Assembly (NCBI GenBank): GCA_024278645.1
Contig: JAJRST010000076.1
Location: 1-5,899, forward strand
Source of the DNA: a bacterium
GTDB lineage: Bacteria; Zhuqueibacterota; Zhuqueibacteria; Residuimicrobiales; Krinioviventaceae
Direction: 5' to 3'
Length of the DNA: 5,899 nucleotides
Shown: piece by piece, positions 1 to 5,646 of the stretch
How the letters are laid out: each line of letters opens with the position of its first letter
How positions within the stretch are numbered: the stretch's first letter is position 1
Program-made: the position numbers and the translations under genes
The notes under the pieces: generated by a model
What the model saw: the letters and a program-made list of their open reading frames with translations, nothing else
What the model was told of the DNA's origin: nothing
Database searches by the model: none

Positions 1-94
1 AGACGACGCCCATGCCGCCCTGGCCGAGTTTTTCGAGGATTTTGTAGTGGGAGATGGTTTGGCCGATTTGTGCGCCGTCTTTTGGATGCATCAT
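1..94 (-). CDS. Ser/Thr protein kinase (PknB-like), N-terminal fragment cut by the left edge
   Basis: Translating the minus strand from the ATG at 94 gives 31 residues before the window ends. They include HYKILEKLGQGGMGVV, the start of a Hanks-type kinase domain with the glycine-rich ATP-binding loop (GQGGMGVV, residues 24-31). Bacterial kinases of this family phosphorylate Ser/Thr on partner proteins. The catalytic loop and any membrane or sensor part lie outside the window. Two ATGs stand in tandem (94 and 91). AGAAGGG at 104-110 lies 9 nt before the first, so I take 94 as the start. The gene follows the ATPase gene on the same strand after 65 nt with no visible terminator, so co-transcription is possible. 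The kinase identity is well supported for so short a piece; the substrate and exact subfamily are unknown. Confidence 0.85.
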   Translation of the reverse strand, partial: MMHPKDGAQIGQTISHYKILEKLGQGGMGVV

Positions 95-159
95 AACTTA
101 TTGCCCTTCTGTTTAGATGCGAGACAACTTTTCCCGATCATTCGAAATTATAGTGCATC

Positions 160-1365
160 CTACAACTTTTCTAATAATGATTCCAAGGTCGATGACGCCA
201 CATTTCTTGTGATTGGAATTTCTTCATCTGACAATGAAACAATTGTACCGGCATTTATTTTAAGACTGGAAAATAACTTTATAAATCGCTCGATCGGTTT
301 TGCCATGCCGGTAGAAAGTGTTTTTGACAACTTTATCTCAATCGGATGTATTTCAAGATGTTTCTCAATTATTAAATCTATCTCGAGCTGGTTATGAGTT
401 CGCAAATAAAAAATATTGGGGCGCTTGCCTTTATTATAATAAAACTTTACAACTTCCTGAATCACAAAGCTTTCAAATAATGGGCCGGCTATTGGACCGT
501 TTAATAGATGGCTTTCCGTTTGCACCCCTGTTAAATAACAAACCAACCCAACATCCAGAAAATATACTTTGGGACTTTTTACAATGCGTTTTCCAAGATT
601 GCGATAATAGGGCGGAAGAAGGAAAATGATTTGACTGGCCTCTAATATTGAAATCCATCTTTTTATCGTGTTAACGCTGACGCCCAAGTCATTGGATAAA
701 TTTGTCATATTTAAAACCTGGGCGCATCTTGCGGCTAACAATCGAACAAACTGCTGAAAATTTCGCAAATCACCCACATTAGCCAGGTTGCGAACATCTC
801 GTTCCAGATATGTCTGCAAATAACTTCCGTACCACGATTCCATATTTATTTCCGGTTGGAGGACGGGTTCGGGAAATGATCCGGTCAAACATGCATGCAT
901 AAAGCACGACTTTGTGTCAATCAGTAAATCCTTGACAAATGGAGAACGTTTTTTTTCTTTTATCTCAAAGGGCAATAGGTTGAGCAGGGCGATGCGTCCG
1001 GCCAGGGAATCACTTAAATCTTTAATAAGGTGGAATTGTTGCGAGCCCGTGAGCAAAAACCGGCCTTTTTGCCGTCGATCTTGATCAATGGCTATTTTGA
1101 TATAGGATAACAGTTCGGGGACGTATTGGATCTCATCAAAAATAACTTTTGATCCGTAACTTTCCAAAAACAACTTTGGGTCCGTCAATGCTCTTTCTCT
1201 GTTTAGAGGATCATCAAAAGTAACAAATTGATGTGTATCCTGGAACAGGTGCTTCAATAAAGTTGTTTTGCCTGATTGACGTGGCCCTGTTAGGGCAATA
1301 GCGGGAAAAGTTCTGCTGTTTTGAATGATAATGTTTTCTATTTCCCTGGGAATGTATTGATTCAT
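160..1365 (-). CDS. AAA-type ATPase of the DUF4143 family
   Basis: The product has 401 residues, normal for this family of P-loop ATPases. Walker A is GPRQSGKT (27-34) and Walker B is VIFDE (74-78). A sensor-like LLTGS (104-108) and SLAGR (120-124) follow, then GSFPEP (162-167), typical of the family. The DUF4143 part starts near ERDV (188-191), includes a winged-helix-like segment (about 220-244, LSNDLGVSVNTIKRW) and KVYFLDVGL (266-274). The C-terminus carries a PD-(D/E)XK-like pattern: D330, then E343-I-K345. The biochemical role of the family is poorly defined; the architecture suggests ATP-dependent action on nucleic acid, which is inference. A longer reading from 1404 is possible, but AGAGG at 1376-1380 favours the ATG at 1365. 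The gene is AT-rich (21 G+C in the line 661-720), unlike lpdA, which suggests horizontal acquisition. No partner gene sits beside it except the kinase fragment. Confidence 0.9.
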   Translation of the reverse strand: MNQYIPREIENIIIQNSRTFPAIALTGPRQSGKTTLLKHLFQDTHQFVTFDDPLNRERALTDPKLFLESYGSKVIFDEIQYVPELLSYIKIAIDQDRRQKGRFLLTGSQQFHLIKDLSDSLAGRIALLNLLPFEIKEKKRSPFVKDLLIDTKSCFMHACLTGSFPEPVLQPEINMESWYGSYLQTYLERDVRNLANVGDLRNFQQFVRLLAARCAQVLNMTNLSNDLGVSVNTIKRWISILEASQIIFLLPPYYRNLGKRIVKSPKVYFLDVGLVCYLTGVQTESHLLNGPIAGPLFESFVIQEVVKFYYNKGKRPNIFYLRTHNQLEIDLIIEKHLEIHPIEIKLSKTLSTGMAKPIERFIKLFSSLKINAGTIVSLSDEEIPITRNVASSTLESLLEKL

Positions 1366-1375
1366 TATTATTGAA

Positions 1376-1380
1376 CCTCT
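1376..1380 (-). promoter_or_regulatory. Ribosome binding site deciding the ATPase start
   Basis: AGAGG on the minus strand lies 10 nt upstream of the ATG at 1365. No comparable site precedes the in-frame ATG at 1404, so the 13 extra N-terminal residues (MQICLLFARGSII) are probably not translated. Confidence 0.55.
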
Positions 1381-1389
1381 CGCAAAAAG

Positions 1390-1424
1390 CAGACATATTT
1401 GCAATTAAAAAGCATATTTGTCTG
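1390..1424. repeat. 35-nt near-perfect inverted repeat upstream of the ATPase gene
   Basis: The arms CAGACATATTTGC (1390-1402) and GCATATTTGTCTG (1412-1424) match as inverted repeats at 11 of 13 positions, with a 9-nt A/T-rich spacer. The element ends 9 nt before the ATPase ribosome binding site and abuts a candidate -10 box at 1425-1430, so it would cover the transcription start. It could be an operator bound by a dimeric repressor or a leader RNA hairpin. The symmetry is seen directly; the regulatory role is inferred from position. Confidence 0.55.
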
Positions 1425-1453
1425 AATTTATTGGTTTTGAAAGCAATAGGCAA
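1425..1453 (-). promoter_or_regulatory. Candidate sigma-70-type promoter for the ATPase gene
   Basis: On the minus strand, TTGCCT (1448-1453, 4 of 6 to TTGACA) and TAAATT (1425-1430, 4 of 6 to TATAAT) are separated by exactly 17 nt. Transcription would begin near 1418, inside the near-palindrome, giving a leader of about 50 nt. In AT-rich DNA such matches arise by chance, so confidence is low. Confidence 0.3.
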
Positions 1454-1610
1454 GGGAAATTTATTGAATTCCGATTTCTTAAAAAGCTGTGATACACAGG
1501 TGAAACTAAAGCGCAACCAGACGGCCCGGTCTGGCGTCTTGCTCTTCCCCTGGCATCTATTCCACCAATACAATTCTTCTTTCGTTTGGTTGTGTGGGCG
1601 GAAAAGTCGG

Positions 1611-1646
1611 GCATTCACAGTATGACAATCGCATACGATTGAATGC
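1611..1646. repeat. Compound hairpin in the intergenic region
   Basis: An inner perfect 6-bp stem CAATCG/CGATTG (1626-1631 and 1636-1641) closes a CATA tetraloop. An outer 5-bp stem GCATT/AATGC (1611-1615 and 1642-1646) flanks it, with a 10-nt bulge on one side only. It could be a protein-binding palindrome or part of a leader RNA. No function is established. Confidence 0.35.
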
Positions 1647-1745
1647 AGAGTGGGTATATTTTTATGACTGTGTATTATATTGGTTTAACGTCGAATATTA
1701 AAGCTAAATTCCGGTTCAGGCGTGCATAAAGGCTTTGGCATTTGA

Positions 1746-1780
1746 GTTCACCCGCTCCCTATTAAAGTGAGCGGGTGAGC
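1746..1780 (-). terminator. Stem-loop after lpdA, probable operon end
   Basis: TCACCCGCTC (1748-1757) and GAGCGGGTGA (1769-1778) form a perfect 10-bp GC-rich stem with an 11-nt loop, extended by a G-U wobble and one more G-C pair to 1746/1780. It starts 7 nt after the lpdA stop codon, as expected for a transcript end. There is no U-run after the stem on the minus strand (AACTCAAATG follows), so it is not a textbook rho-independent terminator. It may instead pause polymerase or protect the mRNA 3' end. Confidence 0.55.
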
Positions 1781-1787
1781 AAATTGG

Positions 1788-3212
1788 CTATTTCTTCCGC
1801 TTTGGTCGATACACATGCGTGCAGGTTCCGAAAAGCATTTCAGCCGTCTCCATCAGAGTTTCCGACAGCGTCGGGTGCGGGTGAATGGTGAGTTTCAGAT
1901 CGGTGGCGTTGGCGGCCATTTCGATGGCCAGAACGCCTTCGGAGACCAGTTCGCCGGCGCCGGCGCCCACCAGCCCGATGCCCAGGATGCGTTCCGTCTC
2001 CGGTTCGATGAGCAGCTTGGTCATGCCGTCGATGCGATCCTGCGTCAACGCGCGGCCGGACGCCGCCCAGGGGAAGCGCATGACCTCGACCTTGAGCCCC
2101 TGTTCCTTCGCCTGGCTTTCCGTCAAGCCGGCCCAGGCCAGCTCCGGATCGGTAAAGACGACGGCGGGGATGGCCGCCGGTTCAAAGACGACTTTTTCGC
2201 CCAGGATCGCCTCCACGGCTGTATGACCCTCGTGCGACGCTTTGTGCGCCAGCATCGGCTCGCCGGCGACGTCGCCGATGGCGAAGATATGCGGCTCGGC
2301 GGTGCGCCTTTGGCCGTCAATCTTGATGAAACCCTTGTCATCAATCTGAATGCCCGTGTTTTCCAGCCCGAGGTTCTCCGAATTGGGGCGTCGTCCGATG
2401 GTCATCAGGACTTTGTCGAATATCTGCCGCGATTTCTTGCCGTTTTTGTCTTCCAGTTCCACCCGGATGCCGTTTTTCGCTTCGCTCAGGCTCACGACCT
2501 TGGTCTCGGTGAGGATGGATTTGAATTTGGCGTCCAGGCTTCTTTGCAGCACGCGCACCAGGTCCTTATCGGCGCCCGGCAGAATATTGGGCATCATCTC
2601 CACGACGGTGATTTCCGTGCCCAGCGCGGCGTATACGGTTCCCATTTCCAGACCGATATAGCCGCCGCCGATGATCAGCATGTTTTTGGGGATGTCCCGC
2701 AGCGCCAGGGCGCCGGAGGAGTCGATGACCCGCGGGCTGTCGATCCACAAGTCGGGAATGATCATCGGCCGCGAGCCGGTGGCGATGATGGCGTACTCAA
2801 AGGTTAATTCGGTTTTGCCGCCGTCGACGAGCGAGACGTCCAGCGTTTTCTTGTCCTTGAAAACGGCCGTGCCGCGAATGCGGTTGATCTTGCGCTGTTT
2901 CGCCAATTGGCCGGTGCCGCCGGTGAGTTTTTTCACAACGTCGTCTTTAAAGGCGCGAAGTTTGTCGAGATCGATTTTCGGTTCGCTGAATTCCACGCCC
3001 CAATTCTTCGCTTCGCGGGATTCGTAAATGAGTTTCGCTACATGCAGCAGCGCTTTTGACGGAATGCAGCCGCGATGCAGGCAGACGCCGCCGGGATTAA
3101 CCTCCGGATCGATGAGTGTGACGTTCATGCCAAGATCGGCGGCGTAAAATGCCGCCGCATAGCCGCCGGGACCGGCGCCGATGACCACGAGTTGAGCTAT
3201 ATCTGTTGACAT
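1788..3212 (-). CDS. lpdA: Dihydrolipoyl dehydrogenase (E3)
   Basis: This 474-residue flavoprotein reoxidises the dihydrolipoyl groups of E2, passing electrons through a redox disulfide and FAD to NAD+. The FAD-binding fold begins with GAGPGG (12-17). The redox disulfide is C44-LHRG-C49, followed by IPSK. ATGS is at 144-147, the NAD-binding GGGYIG at 182-187, and a second FAD motif AIGDVAGEPMLAHKA in the C-terminal third. The C-terminal HPHPTLSE carries the catalytic H446/E451 pair of the partner subunit's active site. All key residues are present and the length is normal. An upstream in-frame ATG at 3239 would add MNFSKKGIK, but AAGGAA at 3218-3223 lies 5 nt before the ATG at 3212, and the flavin fold starts at once from there. 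It is the third pdh gene, displaced from aceF by the PIN cassette, and GC-rich like aceF. Confidence 0.96.
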   Translation of the reverse strand: MSTDIAQLVVIGAGPGGYAAAFYAADLGMNVTLIDPEVNPGGVCLHRGCIPSKALLHVAKLIYESREAKNWGVEFSEPKIDLDKLRAFKDDVVKKLTGGTGQLAKQRKINRIRGTAVFKDKKTLDVSLVDGGKTELTFEYAIIATGSRPMIIPDLWIDSPRVIDSSGALALRDIPKNMLIIGGGYIGLEMGTVYAALGTEITVVEMMPNILPGADKDLVRVLQRSLDAKFKSILTETKVVSLSEAKNGIRVELEDKNGKKSRQIFDKVLMTIGRRPNSENLGLENTGIQIDDKGFIKIDGQRRTAEPHIFAIGDVAGEPMLAHKASHEGHTAVEAILGEKVVFEPAAIPAVVFTDPELAWAGLTESQAKEQGLKVEVMRFPWAASGRALTQDRIDGMTKLLIEPETERILGIGLVGAGAGELVSEGVLAIEMAANATDLKLTIHPHPTLSETLMETAEMLFGTCTHVYRPKRKK

Positions 3213-3217
3213 TTTTA

Positions 3218-3223
3218 TTCCTT
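3218..3223 (-). promoter_or_regulatory. lpdA: Ribosome binding site deciding the lpdA start
   Basis: AAGGAA on the minus strand sits 5 nt from the ATG at 3212. It lies inside the longer reading that starts at 3239, which supports the shorter protein MSTDIAQL. Confidence 0.6.
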
Positions 3224-3253
3224 TTTTGCTAAAATTCAATTTAAAAAGATTTT

Positions 3254-3307
3254 GACCACGAATTATTCAATGAAATAAAATTCGTGTAATTCGCGTAATT
3301 CGTGGTT
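3254..3307. repeat. 54-nt inverted repeat with three 9-nt tandem units, between the small gene and lpdA
   Basis: ACCACGAATT (3255-3264) and AATTCGTGGT (3297-3306) are perfect inverted repeats, extended inward by an A-T pair. One arm continues as three direct 9-nt units AATTCGTGT, AATTCGCGT and AATTCGTGG (3279-3305). The opposite arm could therefore pair with more than one unit, giving alternative hairpins. In the minus-strand transcript the element starts just after the stop of the 67-residue gene and is followed by AAAATCTTTTT. That could make it a weak attenuator, an mRNA processing site or the scar of a dispersed repeat. CACGAATTA-type repeats of this kind seem familiar from intergenic regions of other genomes; that is recollection, not checked. 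Confidence 0.6.
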
Positions 3308-3309
3308 CT

Positions 3310-3513
3310 TTATCCGACTTTGTTTTTTCGCCCATACTTTGTATTTGGCTCGGCAACTCGGCGTTTTTTTGAATAAAATGAGACGTATTCCCGACCGCTT
3401 TCGCGTTGTTTTTTTAACCAGTCCTGAAAAATGGCATCCATATCGCCATTGAACTGTCGAGCATGTTTTTCTCTGATGATATGTAATTCTTCAATAAAGG
3501 GATCTTTCCACAT
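3310..3513 (-). CDS. Small basic protein paired with the PIN nuclease, candidate antitoxin
   Basis: The 67-residue product has an N-terminal part with helix-like spacing, DPFIEELHIIREKHARQF (4-21), then NGDMDAIFQDWLKKQRESGREYVSF (22-46), and a strongly basic tail (KKRR at 49-52; K59, R62, K63, K65). I recognise the general pattern, DPhhEEhxxxREKHxxxFNxDhxAIFxD, from small proteins often found next to PIN-domain genes, but know of no assigned fold or biochemical role. Its ATG lies 1 nt after the PIN stop and a perfect AGGAGG (3519-3524) overlaps the end of the PIN gene, so the two should be translated together. It may neutralise the nuclease or act as an RNA-binding partner; both are inference. 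In most VapBC pairs the antitoxin gene comes first; here it is second. Confidence 0.75.
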   Translation of the reverse strand: MWKDPFIEELHIIREKHARQFNGDMDAIFQDWLKKQRESGREYVSFYSKKRRVAEPNTKYGRKNKVG

Positions 3514-3514
3514 C

Positions 3515-3988
3515 TTATCCTCCTAAAAGTTCGGATGGAGTACAAATAATTGGAAAATCATACCCGCTTGCATTACATGTTTTTTGAATGCTTTTCCAAA
3601 AAGTCGGGTTCGCAATATGTCTGAAATTCCAAGTTAAAATAAAGTCCATTTGATTGACAATTGCTATGGAAATGTGCAAAGCATCATCATAGGCTGTTGA
3701 TGGATAGTCGGCGTCTTTTATAATTCGTTGCACCAGGTCATTTGCTGCTTGATTAATTTGCAAAATTTGCAGTTTTTTTACAGCATCGAGCCTTGCTTTG
3801 ATTCTTTTAGGGTCACCTTGATTGATTTCAAAGATGACAACTTCAGAAATAAATAGATCGAAATCTTTTCGTTTCGCCTTCCACCACTCGCGAGTCACAA
3901 GCTGCCTGCCAGCGAGAATGGGGTCCTTGCTGACCTGCGATGTCAAATAGCTTATGACGCTGGTTTCCAGATAAAGCAAAGGCTTCAT
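3515..3988 (-). CDS. PIN-domain protein, VapC-like putative ribonuclease toxin
   Basis: The 157-residue product has a PIN-like layout: a start strand LLYLETSVISYL (4-15), VVIFEINQGD with E54, YDDALHISIA (100-109) with D101/D102, and ILTWNFRHIANP (117-128). PIN proteins of the VapC type usually cut RNA with Mg2+ held by three or four acidic residues. Here the first is E8 instead of the common Asp, and the last position appears to be N121 instead of Asp. I believe this ETS/TWN variant is typical of a PIN subfamily, so the protein may still be active, but this is unproven. The ATG at 3988 is 3 nt after the aceF stop. Its ribosome binding site GGAAGGG (3995-4001) lies inside the last codons of aceF, so translation probably depends on aceF. 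It is AT-rich (19 G+C in the line 3721-3780), in contrast to aceF and lpdA, suggesting later insertion into the operon. Confidence 0.88.
   Translation of the reverse strand: MKPLLYLETSVISYLTSQVSKDPILAGRQLVTREWWKAKRKDFDLFISEVVIFEINQGDPKRIKARLDAVKKLQILQINQAANDLVQRIIKDADYPSTAYDDALHISIAIVNQMDFILTWNFRHIANPTFWKSIQKTCNASGYDFPIICTPSELLGG
3519..3524 (-). promoter_or_regulatory. Strong ribosome binding site of the small gene inside the PIN gene end
   Basis: AGGAGG, a perfect Shine-Dalgarno core, is formed by the last sense codons (Leu-Gly-Gly) of the PIN gene and lies 5 nt from the ATG at 3513. It is the strongest such site in the window. If this pair is a toxin-antitoxin module, it would favour making more of the small protein than of the nuclease. 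Confidence 0.7.
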
Positions 3989-3991
3989 GAA

Positions 3992-5635
3992 TCACCCTTC
4001 CAGGATCAACGCAAACGGCTGCTCCAGCGCTTCCACGATCCAGCGGATGAATCTTGCGCCGTCGGCGCCGTCGATGACCCGATGGTCGTAGGAAAGAGAG
4101 AGCGGCAGCCGCAGTCGGGGGATGAATTCGCCGTTCTGAAACACCGGTTCGTAAGCGCCGCGCGAGACGCCGAGAATGGCGACCTCGGGCGCATTGACGA
4201 TCGGCGTAAAATAGGTTCCGCCGATGCCGCCCAGGTTGGAAATGGTGAAATTGCCGCCTTGCATCTCCTCGATCGTCAGTTTACGATCGCGCGCTTTTTG
4301 TGCAATTTTCGTCAATTCCACGGAAAGCTCGATCAGGTTTTTATGATCCACATCGCGAATGACAGGCGCCAACAGACCGCGATCGGTGTCCACGGCGACG
4401 CTGATGTTGATGTATCTTTTATAGATGATTTCCTTGCTCGCCATGTCCACGCTGGCGTTGAACTGCGGAAAAACCTTGAGCGCCGAGGCGACCACCTTGA
4501 GCAGAATGGCGGTCATGGTCAATTTGCCGCCCGCCTCTTGCGCCTTTGGCCCATATTGCTTGCGCAGCTTTTCCATATCGGTAATGTCCGCTTTGTCGAA
4601 TTGCGTCACATGCGGGATGCTCGCCCAGGCGGCGCTCAGATGTATGGCCGTCTTTTCGCGCACAAGCGACATGGGTCCGCGCTCGGTATCGCCCCATTTA
4701 TTGAAATCGGGGAGGGCCGTCGTCACCGACAGTCCTGCCGGCGCTGCGGCGTGCTGCTGGTGCAGTTGTTTGGAATATGCCTTCACATCCTCGATGGAAA
4801 TGCGTCCGCCGGGCCCGGCGCCGGGAACTTGGTGTATGTCCACGCCGATCTCCCGCGCAAAGCGGCGCACGGACGGCGCCGCCGCGGCCGGCGCGCGCTT
4901 TTCTTCGATTGGAACAATCGGAACTTTTTCAATCATTGGCGTTGGCGCTTGCTTGGGAGGCTCTATCGGCGTTTCCGTTTTCTCTTTTTCAGGGGGCGCC
5001 GGTTTTTTGATCTCCTCGCTCGGCGCCGCCGTCTCGTCGCGTGCATCGCCGGCGCGAACGCGAACGATGGCTTGCCCGATTTTGACCTCGTCGCCGATTT
5101 TGACCAGGATTTCGGAGACAGTTCCTTCGACAGTAGAAGGAACTTCCAATACCGCTTTTTCGGTCTCCAGTTCGACGAGGCTCTGCTCCTTTTCGATGAC
5201 GTCGCCGACGACGACGAGGATGTTGGCCACCGTGCCGCCGGTCACATTTTCGCCCAGCTCCGGAATGACGACATCGACAATATCGCTTCTTTTCTCCGAT
5301 TTTGCGACCGTTCCCGTCGGTTTCGCCGTTTTTTCAGATTTTGCCTCGGCCGTCATGGTTTCTGTTGTTGTCCGAGTGGGCGAGGCGGCTGAATCCGCTC
5401 CACTATCCAGAATGACAATCGTTTGGCCGACCTGCACCTCATCGCCTTCTTCAATCAATATCTGCGTCACTACGCCGCCGGCGTCCGCCGGCACTTCGAG
5501 CACCGCTTTTTCCGTCTCCAATTCCACGACCGGCTGCTCATTCTCGATTTTTTCACCCACCTTGACGAGCACGGACGCCACTATGCCGCCGGTGACATTT
5601 TCTCCCAATTCGGGTATCTTTAATTCAAAAGCCAT
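3992..5635 (-). CDS. aceF: Dihydrolipoamide acetyltransferase, E2 of the pyruvate dehydrogenase complex
   Basis: The 547-residue E2 core enzyme moves acetyl groups from E1 to CoA on swinging lipoyl arms. Lipoyl domain 1 (about 1-76) carries the lipoylation site K43 in ETEKAV; lipoyl domain 2 (about 119-193) carries K160 in the same motif. The two domains agree at about 46 of 70 aligned positions. Flexible Ala/Pro/Lys/Glu-rich linkers follow each. The E1/E3-binding domain spans about 255-286 (VRRFAREIGVDI ... GPGGRISIEDV). The catalytic domain (about 315-547) contains NFTISNLGGIGG and the active-site motif HRVIDGADG (518-526), with H518 and D522. The ATG at 5635 has AAAGGAA (5642-5648) 6 nt upstream, overlapping the aceE stop. 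The domain order is that of the AceE-partnered E2 type, consistent with the gene upstream. Its last codons also hold the ribosome binding site of the PIN gene. Confidence 0.96.
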   Translation of the reverse strand: MAFELKIPELGENVTGGIVASVLVKVGEKIENEQPVVELETEKAVLEVPADAGGVVTQILIEEGDEVQVGQTIVILDSGADSAASPTRTTTETMTAEAKSEKTAKPTGTVAKSEKRSDIVDVVIPELGENVTGGTVANILVVVGDVIEKEQSLVELETEKAVLEVPSTVEGTVSEILVKIGDEVKIGQAIVRVRAGDARDETAAPSEEIKKPAPPEKEKTETPIEPPKQAPTPMIEKVPIVPIEEKRAPAAAAPSVRRFAREIGVDIHQVPGAGPGGRISIEDVKAYSKQLHQQHAAAPAGLSVTTALPDFNKWGDTERGPMSLVREKTAIHLSAAWASIPHVTQFDKADITDMEKLRKQYGPKAQEAGGKLTMTAILLKVVASALKVFPQFNASVDMASKEIIYKRYINISVAVDTDRGLLAPVIRDVDHKNLIELSVELTKIAQKARDRKLTIEEMQGGNFTISNLGGIGGTYFTPIVNAPEVAILGVSRGAYEPVFQNGEFIPRLRLPLSLSYDHRVIDGADGARFIRWIVEALEQPFALILEG

Positions 5636-5646
5636 TTTATATTCCT

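Larger units (their letters stand above)
1366..1787. other. 422-bp gene-free stretch between lpdA and the ATPase gene
   Basis: No convincing gene is visible. Open frames on both strands show no recognisable domain. The stretch holds the lpdA-proximal stem-loop (1746-1780), a compound hairpin (1611-1646), a small hairpin with arms CCAGAC/GTCTGG (1517-1522 and 1529-1534), the near-palindrome at 1390-1424 and a candidate promoter. A perfect -10 consensus TATAAT also occurs on the minus strand at 1674-1679. Its best -35 at 17-nt spacing is weak (TTTAAT, 1697-1702), and it would imply a leader of about 300 nt. Confidence 0.6.

Noticed and set aside
47..629. Plus-strand frames of 116 and 103 codons opposite the ATPase gene
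   Set aside because: They are antisense to the DUF4143 ATPase, whose Walker motifs and C-terminal domain are intact; no independent support.
1214..1618. A 134-codon minus-strand frame overlapping the ATPase start and the spacer, and an 84-codon plus-strand frame at 1371-1625
   Set aside because: Both lack recognisable domains. The first overlaps the well-supported ATPase N-terminus in another frame, and the spacer is open in several frames at once, which argues for chance.
1674..1702. TATAAT with TTTAAT at 17-nt spacing as the main ATPase promoter
   Set aside because: The -35 matches only 3 of 6 and the leader would be about 300 nt; a nearer candidate at 1425-1453 fits better. It is mentioned only in the spacer entry.
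1815..2807. A 330-codon plus-strand open frame opposite lpdA
   Set aside because: It is low-complexity shadow coding of lpdA, with no recognisable domain and no clear ribosome binding site.
3279..3305. Three 9-nt direct repeats considered as a CRISPR remnant
   Set aside because: The units are immediately adjacent with no spacers and are far too short for CRISPR repeats.
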